DNA of 64,000 nucleotides from G965205725 sp965205725 (GTDB lineage: Bacteria > Pseudomonadota > Gammaproteobacteria > Pseudomonadales > Halieaceae): contig OZ242189.1 in the NCBI GenBank assembly GCA_965205725.1, forward strand, positions 2,294,001 through 2,358,000, read 5' to 3'. A program made the position numbers and the translations under genes. The notes beneath the pieces are model-generated. The model ran no database searches and was not told the origin of the DNA. It saw only the letters and a list, made by a program, of their open reading frames with translations. Numbering within the stretch: the stretch's first letter is position 1; the number at the start of each line of letters is the position of its first letter. Positions 35,705 to 45,003 of the stretch are shown one piece after another.

Positions 35705-37513
35705 GTCTGCGACAGTAGCGGCTGTTAACAACACAAACTCATCTGACTGAACCATGCTGACGAAGGCGCTGCCCTGGGTATGCTCCAGCGAAAAGAGCTG
35801 ATCAACCCACCACTCAAAACCTTCTGCATCAGGGGTGCGGCCAAATACATTGGTGTACATATGGGTGACAAACTCCTCTGCGCCTACGTTGCCGCTAGCG
35901 TTGCTATCCGCCAGAGCAACAAACTCTGCCGACGCTACAAATCGCGTTGCAATTTCTGCAAGGCCATAAGTTTCAGAATCGAGCTGCTCCATCCAGAAAT
36001 CAAAACCGGCCTGATCGGGAGCGCGCCCAAGGCTGCCATAGTAGATTCTATACAACTGCGCCTGCTCGGTGTCGATAGTGCCCTGCTCAGACTGTATCGC
36101 CGACTGGTAAAGCGGGCCATCATCCAGAAGCAGGCCCGATGCGGCATTTTCACTGATAACCGCAGCGAGAACATCGCCAACCGATACAAGCCCGCCCAGT
36201 ATCTCCACTTGCTCAAAGCCGGAAAGTTCGGCAGCGGTTTGATTAACCACATTGGAAATTGTCAGGCCATCACTGTTTTGGACAAACTTGTACTGGCTGA
36301 TTAACCCGTCGTCTAAAACCAGGATATCCGTGCCGGTACCGCCATACACCTGATCGCCACCCGCTGTGTACACATAGGTATCATCGCCGCCATCGAGAAA
36401 GACCCTGTCATTGCCCGGCCCACCTGAAACATGGTCGTTGCCACCCCGGCTGGAAATAGTATTAGCCAGCTTATTCCCGGTTATTGTGTCATTGCCATCA
36501 ACCGTGACGAGCTCATGGATAGTGCTGCCCGCGCTGATATGCAGGGTTTTTCCCACCCCTAAGACTGATGTCGCGCCGTCATTGAGGTTAACTTGCAAAT
36601 CCTCTTCGACGTTGATTACCAGAGCATTCAGGCCGCCGAAGTCTGCGATATTCAGCAGCCCGTTGAGGTAGGTCGAGGTGATAAAATCCTCGCCATAGTC
36701 AAGGTTACCCGCTGTCAAAAAGTCATCCGCAGATTCATTAATAATGTACAGCGAATTGTCCTGTAGCTGCGAGGGGCCATAAAGATAAACCAGTGCCGCT
36801 ACATCCAGCGGCATGAACGTCGTGTGCAATATTGATTCTGCGGTGCCGTCAACATTCTGGGCACCATCCTGGGCACCCGCATCATCCTGGGCACCATTTT
36901 GGGCAAATACGGTTTCTGATACCGAAGATTCTGCTGAACTCAGGGGAACAACCGCCAAATCTCCACTGACGCTAAAGCCATTAACCGCTGGCTCGCTTAA
37001 ACCCAAAGCCAGCGCAATCGCGGGCAGCAGGGCATCGGCCAGATTCGCCTCGCTCACCGTGGCGTCGAGCCAGATATCCCCGGCAATACCTGCTGCGGCA
37101 TGCAGCTCCGTATAATCAACCGAGAAGGGCAGCAAATCAGGAGAGGGAGGAAAAACCAGATAGCTCTCGCCCTCCGGGGCCAGGTCGGTCACCGCAAAGC
37201 GCAGCACAGCGTCAGCGGCATTCTCGACCCGCACAAATTCTACATTGATAATGGCTTCAAGGCTTGCCAGTTGCTCAATAACCAGATTGGCTGAATGTTC
37301 ATCCAGTTCAGAAAATGCCTCCCGGAAGGGCAGGTTCCAGCGGGCCAACTCCGCATCGTAGCCGACCTCCGGGTCTATAAAATAGTCCGATGGGGCAGAC
37401 GCCAATGCAAAGGTAATAACCCGTGATTCGTCACCCAAAAACCAGACAAAATCACTCAACAGGTTGTCTAGCCGGGTATGGGTGGGCGGTGAAAACTGGA
37501 CTGATCGGGTCAT
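35690..37513 (-). CDS. Catalytically dead metalloprotease paralogue with RTX repeats and DUF4214
   Basis: 607 residues, collinear with the metalloprotease at 29618-31279: similar N-terminus, the GDIW strand before the active site, and the same C-terminal DUF4214 with FVLLTAATV end. The active-site helix reads LLPAIALALGLSEP where the active paralogue has VIHEIGHALGLSHP, so His166, Glu167, His170 and His176 are replaced by Pro, Ala, Leu and Glu. The Met-turn is also gone. It has gained RTX nonapeptides (GGNDHVSGGPGNDRVFLDGG) that probably bind calcium. The reading frame is intact, so it is a maintained pseudo-enzyme, perhaps a scaffold or a regulator of the active protease. Confidence 0.8.
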   Translation of the reverse strand: MTRSVQFSPPTHTRLDNLLSDFVWFLGDESRVITFALASAPSDYFIDPEVGYDAELARWNLPFREAFSELDEHSANLVIEQLASLEAIINVEFVRVENAADAVLRFAVTDLAPEGESYLVFPPSPDLLPFSVDYTELHAAAGIAGDIWLDATVSEANLADALLPAIALALGLSEPAVNGFSVSGDLAVVPLSSAESSVSETVFAQNGAQDDAGAQDGAQNVDGTAESILHTTFMPLDVAALVYLYGPSQLQDNSLYIINESADDFLTAGNLDYGEDFITSTYLNGLLNIADFGGLNALVINVEEDLQVNLNDGATSVLGVGKTLHISAGSTIHELVTVDGNDTITGNKLANTISSRGGNDHVSGGPGNDRVFLDGGDDTYVYTAGGDQVYGGTGTDILVLDDGLISQYKFVQNSDGLTISNVVNQTAAELSGFEQVEILGGLVSVGDVLAAVISENAASGLLLDDGPLYQSAIQSEQGTIDTEQAQLYRIYYGSLGRAPDQAGFDFWMEQLDSETYGLAEIATRFVASAEFVALADSNASGNVGAEEFVTHMYTNVFGRTPDAEGFEWWVDQLFSLEHTQGSAFVSMVQSDEFVLLTAATVADFWMT

Positions 37514-37602
37514 GGTGATTCAGGAGGTAGCGGCATCGCCAAATGGTCTCTATATAACGCTAGATGTATCAATTTGTTGACAGGCAGTCGCTCTCAGTCG
37601 CT

Positions 37603-37824
37603 CTATGCTTCTTCCGGCAGTGCGGCCACCAGCGCCTGGGTATAGGCGTTGCGAGCGGTTTGCGCGAGCGCTAATTTGGCGGTCAGCCGCTGTATCTCCG
37701 CCTCGGCGAAACGCAGGCTTTGAATTTCCGATTTGGCCTGATCACTCAAGTCTTCAATATTGTAGTTTTTATCCCCAATATTAAGTGTGTGGACTGGTTC
37801 CTCTGACATAGTATTTGCATCCAT
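37603..37824 (-). CDS. Small conserved coiled-coil protein (DUF6447-like)
   Basis: 73 residues: a short beta hairpin (VHTLNIGDKNYNIEDLSDQA) followed by a helix (EIQSLRFAEAEIQRLTAKLA) and a C-terminal AQTARNAYTQAL. The pattern matches small proteins labelled DUF6447, from memory. There is no signal peptide or membrane segment. It lies between the dead protease and the second large DUF4214 gene on the same strand, so it may be a cytoplasmic helper for them. The Met at 37824 is used; the Met at 37809 is also possible. Confidence 0.65.
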   Translation of the reverse strand: MDANTMSEEPVHTLNIGDKNYNIEDLSDQAKSEIQSLRFAEAEIQRLTAKLALAQTARNAYTQALVAALPEEA

Positions 37825-37841
37825 TATTCATAAGCTAATAC

Positions 37842-37878
37842 AAAAAAACCCCCATACACAGTGAGTGACAGGGGGTTT
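37842..37878 (-). terminator. Rho-independent terminator of the second large DUF4214 gene
   Basis: In the minus-strand transcript an 8-bp stem AAACCCCC/GGGGGTTT with an 17-base loop is followed by a run of seven U. It lies 130 bases past the stop of the gene ending at 38008 and just before the small coiled-coil gene. Confidence 0.8.
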
Positions 37879-37920
37879 CAAGATTAATGGCGGGTGAACC
37901 CGCTGGCTTACTCAGGTGGC

Positions 37921-37973
37921 CTTTTGTTCAAACAACCTTTTGCTCAAACAACCTTGTTGCTCAGGCAACCTTT
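37921..37973. repeat. Short tandem repeat TCAAACAACCTTTTG
   Basis: Three imperfect copies of a 15- to 17-base unit (GTTCAAACAACCTTTT, GCTCAAACAACCTTGTT, GCTCAGGCAACCTTTT) between the gene stop at 38008 and the terminator. Confidence 0.7.
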
Positions 37974-38007
37974 TCGTCCCAGCGCTTCAATGCCCCGCCT
38001 TTTTCGA

Positions 38008-40836
38008 TTAAGCGATCAATATTGTGTTATCGCCCGCTGCTGTTGAGCTCACGGCGGTAATGCCCGTTACGCCGGTCAGCTCGATCAGGTTGTCGATGTT
38101 AGCATTGCTAAACGCCGCACCGACTGTGCTATTACCCGCCGTATCTTCCAGCACATAAGTGTTGCCATCAAACTCAAAGGCAACAACATCAGCCTGGGCT
38201 ACAGAGGCAGACGCAGACAACGCCAGTGCAATTTGCACATACTCAGCCAGTGTATTGGCCAGAGCACGGTCAGCAGCCAGGCCAGTGAGACTCAGCACAC
38301 CATTGGTAACGCTCGCTCGAACCACGTTTTCCGCTCCAGCGAAAATGGTTGCAATTGATGTGTTAACAGCGTTAGTGCCGGACAAAACCGTCACAGCAAC
38401 ATTAGCCGCTACCTCACCGCTTGCCAGATCAATCTCGTCGTTGTCTTCAGCGATACCCGCCGCAGCCGTCGTGCCCGTGGTGTAATCGGTGATTGAGTCA
38501 AAAATGAGACCCGCCCCCGTGTCATCAGCAGCAAACACATAGGTGTTATCACCACCACCGCCGGTAATCGTGTTACCGGAAATATCGTTGGTACCGCGGC
38601 CCCCGGCATTAATGGTATCGTCGCGCGAGGTACCCGTAATGGTCTGCGCATTGTCAGTGCCGTTTACCATGAACTCCGTCATCGCGGAAGGCGTCAAGCT
38701 GCCCAGATCAATCACTGTATCAGTTGCTGCGCCTGTTACCGTGACGATCAGATTGTCGGTTGCATCAGCAGCGATAACCGTATAGCTCTCACCAGACAAC
38801 TGAGCAGCACTCAGTGTTGCAGTGATGTCATCATCAGGTGTCGTATCGCCGGTTGGCATCAGCCCGGCGGAAGTCACCACAGCCACAACTTCAACATTAG
38901 CCAGAGTCAACGTCGTAGCCGCTGTGCCAGTACCATTGACGAGGGCCAGGGTGTCGATACCCGCACCACCGTCGATAGCAACAGTACCCGTAGGACCGGC
39001 CAATACAACAATGTCATTACCTGCGCCAGTCTCGGCGGCCAGGGTGGCGGCCATAATGCCAGTTGCGACAACCGTATCGACACCGGCACCACCAGTGTAA
39101 CTGGTTGTGGATGCACCCGGAAGTATCGTGTTGGCGCCTGAACCGCCTGTAATATTGGCGTTGGCAGTCGTTGCCATAACCGTCAGATCACCTGAGACAC
39201 CAGAGAAGTCAAGAGCGCGGCCGTTAGTCGTGGTTACGGTGAGATCAGCCGTAGAATTAACCACTGTGGGAACATCGTCAGCAGCCAGATTGGCCAGCGT
39301 GCGGCCGTCGCCATCCGCGTCGTCCACAACCGTTAAAGTCGCCCCGGCTAAACTCGCAAAGGTCAAGGCGCCGGTAAGGTCTACAATAGACGTAACAGCA
39401 ACCGTACCTGTGGCTGCCGTGGCACCCGTGTAGCTTTGCCCGGCCGTCTGATCGGTGGCAATAATGAATGTTTTCCCATCGACGCCGGTTACCGCAGGCA
39501 CTTGGCCGGTAAGGCCAAAAGGCAGGTTGGCAGCAAAGGTAATAGAATCCGCATCTATATCGGCAACGTTAGCCGCAGTATCTGCCAGCAAACTAACCAC
39601 ATTCAAGCGGCCACTGGTCAGATTATTGGTCACATTCGCGCCATCTACGCCCGCCAAAAGTGCCAGGTTAACCGCGCCATCCCCTGTTACAAAGAGCGGC
39701 TTACCAGCAGCAGCCGTCAGGGGAACAGTTGCAGCAGCGGTTGCATTAATGGTCAAAGAAGGCGCTTTAACAGCACCACCGCTATCAACAGTGATGCTCG
39801 CTACATCGCCATTAACGGTAATGGTGGGCCCAACCCTGGCGCTGGCAAGCAGACCGGCAACGGTTGTAATAGTCGCCATGGTGGCACTACCCAAATCGAC
39901 ACTGCCATCGTTCAACAAAGTAACATTGATATCACCAACATTCGAGCCGGCAACGATGGCGTTATCACCACCCGCTACGACAGCCGCATCACCATCAAAA
40001 CCAAGTTTGTCAGACCATAGGGTAATCGAAGCGCCCTTTACATTGGTTGCGTCAAACGATGACCTAGCACCAACAAAAGCATCAATTTCAACGCTGATGT
40101 TTTCAACACCGGAAATGCTGGCCGCAGCAGTGGCCGCGATAGCACTGTGCACAATACTCAGGGTATCATCATCGTCAGTGCTGGAATCTGTAATGATGTC
40201 ATTGGCACCCAGGGTAGGCGAAGTCGCCGCGTAGGTATCATCACCGGAGCCTGATTCAATGATATCAATTCCTGCGGTAAGCGTGTACGCAACAGCGGGG
40301 TCTGTGGTTCTGCCAAGATCATCTACCAGAGCAGATGCGGCCGTGTTACCCGCTGTTACAGAGGCGGCGGTTGCATCAACGTCGTCCAGCAGCGCCCTGG
40401 CAGCGGCAATATCATCATCGGTGTAGGGCGCACTGTCGGCTTCTACGTCGGTGGTGAAGGTGTTCGCTACCGTAACCTTGTTGGCCAAAGTTGTTACATC
40501 GGCGCCTAGCGCGCCGTTGGCGATATCCAGAGCTATAGAGGCCAGGGTAGAGTCACCAGAGGCCAGCTCCCCCACGTAGAAGGCGACGCCTTCAGTGTCG
40601 CCATCGCGGTTGAACATCTGGTTGTAAAGAAGATTAACCAGCGCTTCGTTGCTCAGGCCATTCGCCAGAGCCGTGTACTCGGCAGAAGTACCAAATGCCT
40701 CCAGAGCAGCGTCAACATTATCAGAGTTTGTGAATTCCGCAGTCCAGAAAGTCAGACCCGCTGGATCCGCTGGACGCCCGTAGTACGATACGTACAGCTG
40801 CTGTGCTGCTGCGACGATTTCTTCATTGGTAGCCAT
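38008..40836 (-). CDS. Large DUF4214 surface protein, S-layer-like, probable type I secretion substrate
   Basis: 942 residues from the ATG at 40836 (AGGAG ten bases upstream). The first 40 residues (EEIVAAAQQLYVSYYGRPAD) and the C-terminus (ELTGVTGITAVSSTAAGDNT) are almost the same as in the protein at 32692-35481, while the middle beta-repeat region is diverged. Composition is very rich in Ala, Thr, Val and Asp with almost no Cys. RTX-like motifs occur near the end (GGGGDNTYVFAADD). Conserved N- and C-terminal blocks around a variable core suggest a shared secretion signal and anchor. The strong terminator and long AT-rich leader suggest high expression; this may be the main surface-layer subunit. 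Confidence 0.8.
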   Translation of the reverse strand: MATNEEIVAAAQQLYVSYYGRPADPAGLTFWTAEFTNSDNVDAALEAFGTSAEYTALANGLSNEALVNLLYNQMFNRDGDTEGVAFYVGELASGDSTLASIALDIANGALGADVTTLANKVTVANTFTTDVEADSAPYTDDDIAAARALLDDVDATAASVTAGNTAASALVDDLGRTTDPAVAYTLTAGIDIIESGSGDDTYAATSPTLGANDIITDSSTDDDDTLSIVHSAIAATAAASISGVENISVEIDAFVGARSSFDATNVKGASITLWSDKLGFDGDAAVVAGGDNAIVAGSNVGDINVTLLNDGSVDLGSATMATITTVAGLLASARVGPTITVNGDVASITVDSGGAVKAPSLTINATAAATVPLTAAAGKPLFVTGDGAVNLALLAGVDGANVTNNLTSGRLNVVSLLADTAANVADIDADSITFAANLPFGLTGQVPAVTGVDGKTFIIATDQTAGQSYTGATAATGTVAVTSIVDLTGALTFASLAGATLTVVDDADGDGRTLANLAADDVPTVVNSTADLTVTTTNGRALDFSGVSGDLTVMATTANANITGGSGANTILPGASTTSYTGGAGVDTVVATGIMAATLAAETGAGNDIVVLAGPTGTVAIDGGAGIDTLALVNGTGTAATTLTLANVEVVAVVTSAGLMPTGDTTPDDDITATLSAAQLSGESYTVIAADATDNLIVTVTGAATDTVIDLGSLTPSAMTEFMVNGTDNAQTITGTSRDDTINAGGRGTNDISGNTITGGGGDNTYVFAADDTGAGLIFDSITDYTTGTTAAAGIAEDNDEIDLASGEVAANVAVTVLSGTNAVNTSIATIFAGAENVVRASVTNGVLSLTGLAADRALANTLAEYVQIALALSASASVAQADVVAFEFDGNTYVLEDTAGNSTVGAAFSNANIDNLIELTGVTGITAVSSTAAGDNTILIA

Positions 40837-40887
40837 AAATATGACACTCCTATCCGATTGCAAATATTTAAATTTAAAGGATTAAAC

Positions 40888-40903
40888 AACTAAAATTTTA
40901 GTT
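40888..40903. promoter_or_regulatory. Perfect 16-bp palindrome in the leader of the surface-protein gene
   Basis: AACTAAAATTTTAGTT, 52 bases upstream of the ATG at 40836. It could be an operator or a leader hairpin. Confidence 0.5.
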
Positions 40904-41179
40904 TTTGTCTCTCTTCTTACTTCTTACTTTCTTACTTTTCTTTGTTGCTTGTGTTGCTTGCTTTCACACAGCACCTTACATCTTACACCACAACCTTACA
41001 CCTTACCTTCCCAGATTTATGTGTCACACGCAGATAAAGCCATCAGTGAAACAAGTTCTGACAAAGCAAGTTATATATCGACCGTAACCTACTGTCAAAC
41101 CATTTTATTTTGCTACAGTGCATATTTGTGAATAATTGCCGAAGTCCCTGCGGACAAATTGCAATATTGTACAAATATT

Positions 41180-41340
41180 AAGCAGCTTTAAACAACTCCA
41201 AGCAACTTTAAACAAACAACTCCAAACAGTTTTAAGCAACTTCAAACAGCTTTAAGCAACTTCAAACAGCTTTAAGCAACTTCAAACAGCTTTAAGCAAC
41301 TTCAAACAACTCTAAACAACTTCAAGCAACTTCAAACAAT
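41180..41340. repeat. 10/20-bp AT-rich tandem repeat block
   Basis: About 16 decamers of the form YTYAARCARC. Three perfect 20-mers TTCAAACAGCTTTAAGCAAC lie at 41241-41300. No spacers and no coding capacity. It separates the surface-protein gene from the glycan operon. Confidence 0.9.
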
Positions 41341-41455
41341 GGCCTAACACCTGGCTACGACTGAAAAACCCAAAGGCACGATGCAAACTGCCCTGGTGGG
41401 GCGCCATTGCGGGTCTGCTTTCTACCTAGATCTGCTGCCTACTTAGACCTGCTGC

Positions 41456-43867
41456 CTACTTGGAGCAAACTGAAACAATCTGCCCGTAATAAGCCATTGC
41501 GATCCCACGCCAGTCATGGCTACCAACAGAAACCGCACGAGCCTCTGCTGACATCTGCTCTAACGCACTAGTCCCGAGCCGGTTGACGAGAGACTGTATT
41601 TTTTTTGAAAAATCGTCCAAATGGGCAATATGCACATGCTTTTCCGGCAGTAATGCCAGGCCGCGACAACCGTGGGGGGTCGCCAGAACAGGGATGCCGG
41701 CAGCGGCGTATTCGGCCATTTTGAGGTTACTGCCTGCGCCAGTAATCACCGGATTCAGGGCAATATCCGCCGATCTCAGCAGCAGCCACTTGTCGGCTTC
41801 ATTCACCTGGCCCCAGAGCCTGGCATTATCCGGTATTGGGCGGCCTTCAAAGGCTTTGCCCACGCTGCCCAGCAACCAGAACTCCACCTCTGGCAATACC
41901 GGCGCCAATTCGGCCACGATAAACTCGGCGGCTTCCAGATTCGGGCCGTGCCAACTGCCGATAAAAACGGCCACCCGGTAAACCTCTGCCCGAACCCGCG
42001 CTGCAATCCGCTTTTGCAGAACAGGCTCTTCTTCCAGGGCATAAATATTCGTCCCGTTCGGCACTGGGCAGAAGGTTTTATCTTCAAGCCCGTACAGGGC
42101 CTGAAATCGGGCCTTCTCTTCGCTGGAGCACACCCCGATCAAGCGGGCATCCCGACAGCACTGGCTTTCAACAGCGGCTACTCTGGCCAGCCAGGGGCGC
42201 GCCTGTTGTTTATCTTTGAATAACGATGCCTTCATGTCCGCTTCGACATTGTGAGCGTCGTAAAGCAGCACCCCGCGATAAACCGAGCGAATCGCAGGGT
42301 ATAGATACGGATGCGAGGCAATCGCCAAATCGGCATCCCGGCAGGCCTGCTTTAACGCTTCCAGGTACTGCGGGGTGTCATGGATGTGGTCGATTACATA
42401 GATATCTCCCACTGATACACCGAGCTGCCGGTGCAATGCGGCTTCACCTTGCTCGTGCAGGAGGGTTTTGGGGATGCGAATTTCGGTGAGGCCCGCTGCA
42501 ATCTCTCGCTGCAATGCCGGTTCCGAGTGGGCGCAGAGTGTCACCAGGGTCACCGGCGTGAAACGGGCGATATGGCGGTAGAGGTTAAAGACTCTATTTT
42601 GCCCACCAGTGTGAGCGGGAAATATCGGGAAGCTCACTGCAACAACTATTTTCTTCGGCTTGCCCCGCTGCAAAAAGCCGTCATTGTCAAGCAATACCCC
42701 CTCGTCCATGACTGCATTAACCGTCGCTTGCCAGCCAATATCGGCGCCAGCGGCCAGACAACGCGGTTGCATGGAGCTTGCCACCTGTGGCTGGTCCGCA
42801 AGCCTTTGCAAACAGGCTGCCAGGCTTGTTACATCGGGCTCACAGAGCCAGCCAGTCTCACCCTGGGTAATCAGCTCTGCAACGCCGCCACTATCCGTGC
42901 AACTGATAACCGGTTTGCCCGCCTGTAGAGCTTCGAGTGTGACCAGGCCATAGTCTTCGTCAGCGGGTACAAAGGCCACGGCCAGAGCATTGGCGTACAG
43001 CCCGGACAACTGGGCATCCGCGACTCGCCCGAGAAATACAATTCGATCATCTCCCGCTGCCAGGCGCCGCAAGCGGGCCTCGTCAGGCCCGGCGCCAGCA
43101 ATGCGCAACTCAATATCCGTCTCGACGGAGCGCATGGCCTGGATCAATAAACCCATCCGTTTTGACTCAACCAAACGACTCACCGTAAACAGGTAACTCC
43201 CCGGTCGTGGCGATTGCGGCACCAAGTCGCTGGGGTGGCGAATGACCTGCACGGGAACCTGGGCGGGGAAATAGTCATCCCGACCGGCCACATTGTCCGA
43301 AATAGCCATAAACTTGTTAATGAGGCCAGGTTGCAGGGCACTTTGGTCCAGCCAGTGCACAACCTGGCGCGCAACCGGGCCCGGCAGCGTGAAATAGTCC
43401 TGCCACAGGGGGGAGCTGCGCAATTTATCAAGCTCGGCAAACACTGCCGCCCGCGCCGAGGGCTCGGGGTCAGCCGCTAGCGCTTGCATCAGGCTGGCTA
43501 ACTCTTCCGGCCCATCGGTCAGCTCACGCTGCAAGCCCTGCGGATAAGTGTCGTACAAGCCCCGTAACTTGTGCTGCAAGTAGACATAGTGATGCTCGTG
43601 CCGCACCATCCAGGCTGGATACTTTGTCGATATCACCCGATCAAAATGGGACAGGTCCAGTTCGGAAAAGTATCGGTAGCTGTCGATTAATTCGGCAAAG
43701 TTGCGCTCTGGCGAGGGAATTTTAAGCAGCTCTATTTCATGGCGGGTATGCCGCTTGAACGCATCCAGCAAGCCCCACCAAAACTTTTCTGCGCCTCCCA
43801 CAGCGTAGGGAACACCCGATGGGGCAACTATGGCGACTTTTATGGCGGCTTTTATGGCAGATTTCAT
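41456..43867 (-). CDS. Double glycosyltransferase (two fused GT-B domains)
   Basis: 803 residues. The N-terminal unit starts KVAIVAPSGVPYAVGGAEKF and has a GT4 donor site near residue 300 (EDYGLVTLEALQAGKPVISC). The C-terminal unit starts near 400 (VAVSFPIFPAHTGGQNRV) and has a donor-site region GAGSNLKMAEYAAAGIPVLA. Each unit is a complete GT-B glycosyltransferase, so the protein may add two sugars. The start is blurred by a 29-bp tandem repeat (43866-43952) made of ATGAAA(G/T)YYGCC units. The ATG at 43867 is the first in frame; the ancestral start was probably nearer KVAIVAPSG. Third gene of an operon with a methyltransferase and another glycosyltransferase. Confidence 0.85.
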   Translation of the reverse strand: MKSAIKAAIKVAIVAPSGVPYAVGGAEKFWWGLLDAFKRHTRHEIELLKIPSPERNFAELIDSYRYFSELDLSHFDRVISTKYPAWMVRHEHHYVYLQHKLRGLYDTYPQGLQRELTDGPEELASLMQALAADPEPSARAAVFAELDKLRSSPLWQDYFTLPGPVARQVVHWLDQSALQPGLINKFMAISDNVAGRDDYFPAQVPVQVIRHPSDLVPQSPRPGSYLFTVSRLVESKRMGLLIQAMRSVETDIELRIAGAGPDEARLRRLAAGDDRIVFLGRVADAQLSGLYANALAVAFVPADEDYGLVTLEALQAGKPVISCTDSGGVAELITQGETGWLCEPDVTSLAACLQRLADQPQVASSMQPRCLAAGADIGWQATVNAVMDEGVLLDNDGFLQRGKPKKIVVAVSFPIFPAHTGGQNRVFNLYRHIARFTPVTLVTLCAHSEPALQREIAAGLTEIRIPKTLLHEQGEAALHRQLGVSVGDIYVIDHIHDTPQYLEALKQACRDADLAIASHPYLYPAIRSVYRGVLLYDAHNVEADMKASLFKDKQQARPWLARVAAVESQCCRDARLIGVCSSEEKARFQALYGLEDKTFCPVPNGTNIYALEEEPVLQKRIAARVRAEVYRVAVFIGSWHGPNLEAAEFIVAELAPVLPEVEFWLLGSVGKAFEGRPIPDNARLWGQVNEADKWLLLRSADIALNPVITGAGSNLKMAEYAAAGIPVLATPHGCRGLALLPEKHVHIAHLDDFSKKIQSLVNRLGTSALEQMSAEARAVSVGSHDWRGIAMAYYGQIVSVCSK

Positions 43868-43952
43868 GGCATGGCAACTTTTATGGCGGCTTTCATGGCA
43901 TGGCAACTTTCATGGCGGCTTTCATGGCATGGCAACTTTCATGGCAGATTTC
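43866..43952. repeat. 29-bp tandem repeat at the start of the double glycosyltransferase gene
   Basis: Three copies of a 29-base unit (43866-43894, 43895-43923, 43924-43952), beginning ATGGCATGGCAACTT on the plus strand, plus decayed half-units to 43820. In the minus strand each unit carries ATG codons. Because 29 is not a multiple of three, copy-number change alters which upstream start is in frame. Confidence 0.9.
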
Positions 43953-43967
43953 ATGGCGTCAGTGCCG

Positions 43968-44993
43968 CTATGCCAGCAGGCGCTTCACGATATTCGACCA
44001 GGAAATATCTTTCTCCAGAATGCTCTCCCTGGCTCGTCGGCCCAAAGCCCTGGCTAACTGCTGCCGACTGAACAGTCTATCCATGGCTGCGGCCAGCGCT
44101 GCGGCGCTGGGCTCGACTACCAGTCCATTGTCTTCATGCGCCACGAATTCCAGCGGCCCGCCGGAATCATTGCAGGTAATAACGGGCTTTGAGGACAGCA
44201 TCGCCTCCAGGGTGATATAGCCGTAATCTTCATCCTGCGGCACAAATAACACCCCCAGGCAGCGCGCATACAACACCAGCTTCTCGGCTTCGGAGAACCT
44301 GCCTGTCAGTTTTACTTTTTCTGCAACGCCATAGTCATTGATGAGTTTTTGGTAGTGCTGTTTTTGCCCGCCCTCACCGCCGATGAGAATGCGCAGCGGG
44401 GTGGCAGTCAGGCTCGCAGCTTCGATAACCAGACTCTGCCGCTTTAATGTTTCGAGCCTGCTCGGGCAGAAAAAATAACCCAGAGGCTCATCTGAATAGA
44501 ATGCAGCGGCGCTGTGAGGCGGATGGTAGAGAGGCTGAGCGAGCAAGCCATTGTAGTGATGTAAGCGCTCTGCCACGCGGCGCGAGTTGGCAAATAGATG
44601 GCTGGCACCACTCAGGCAGCGCTGATCAAAGGACTTTACCGACTCTCGCAGGCTTGCCAGCGACGAACTGGTCGGCTGCTGATCAAATAACTCATAGACG
44701 GCCCGATGCTGATGCATGATCCATACCCGGTGATCGTCGTGCTGTACGCCGTAGGTGGGGAACTGCACACTGATCACCTTGTCCACAGCCACTCCGTTGG
44801 GGCGATTCAAATTCATCGCTTCACAGAACTGCATTGAGCGCTCCACCTCGTCTTCTGGCGAAAAGCGGAAGGGTATTTGCAGCAGTTCCACCTCGTGGCC
44901 GTGGGCTTCCAGTGCGCCTGCCAATCCGCGGATGTGGTAGTCCGCGCCGCCGGGCATAAAAGGCACCTTGTTTGCAGTAACAATAATTTTCAT
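43968..44993 (-). CDS. GT4-family glycosyltransferase
   Basis: 341 residues from MKIIVTANKVPFMPGGADYH (44993), a GT4 N-terminus. The donor-binding motif EDYGYITLEAMLSSKPVITC (E-x7-E) is intact. The frame opens earlier (45056), but that would overlap the methyltransferase gene. It starts 10 bases after the methyltransferase stop. The N-terminal segment (Q.PTYGVQHDDHRVWIMHQHRAVYELF) resembles the start of the neighbouring double glycosyltransferase, suggesting duplication between the two. Confidence 0.88.
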   Translation of the reverse strand: MKIIVTANKVPFMPGGADYHIRGLAGALEAHGHEVELLQIPFRFSPEDEVERSMQFCEAMNLNRPNGVAVDKVISVQFPTYGVQHDDHRVWIMHQHRAVYELFDQQPTSSSLASLRESVKSFDQRCLSGASHLFANSRRVAERLHHYNGLLAQPLYHPPHSAAAFYSDEPLGYFFCPSRLETLKRQSLVIEAASLTATPLRILIGGEGGQKQHYQKLINDYGVAEKVKLTGRFSEAEKLVLYARCLGVLFVPQDEDYGYITLEAMLSSKPVITCNDSGGPLEFVAHEDNGLVVEPSAAALAAAMDRLFSRQQLARALGRRARESILEKDISWSNIVKRLLA

Positions 44994-45003
44994 ACGCCAG
45001 GGC

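Larger units (their letters stand above)
40837..41455. other. 618-bp leader/intergenic region, AT-rich and repetitive
   Basis: No gene. It contains the palindrome at 40888-40903, a pyrimidine-rich stretch with TTCTTACTT and CTTACA motifs (40908-41015), AT-rich DNA and the 10/20-bp repeat block at 41180-41340. A long untranslated leader is common for abundant surface proteins, but no promoter could be chosen with confidence. Confidence 0.6.

Noticed and set aside
41180..41340. Possible CRISPR array or iteron origin
   Set aside because: The decamers are contiguous and drift; no spacers, no replication gene and no DnaA boxes were recognised.
43739..44071. Plus-strand open frame encoding MATFMAAFMA-type repeats
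   Set aside because: It is only the antisense reading of the 29-bp repeat and of the flanking glycosyltransferase coding regions.
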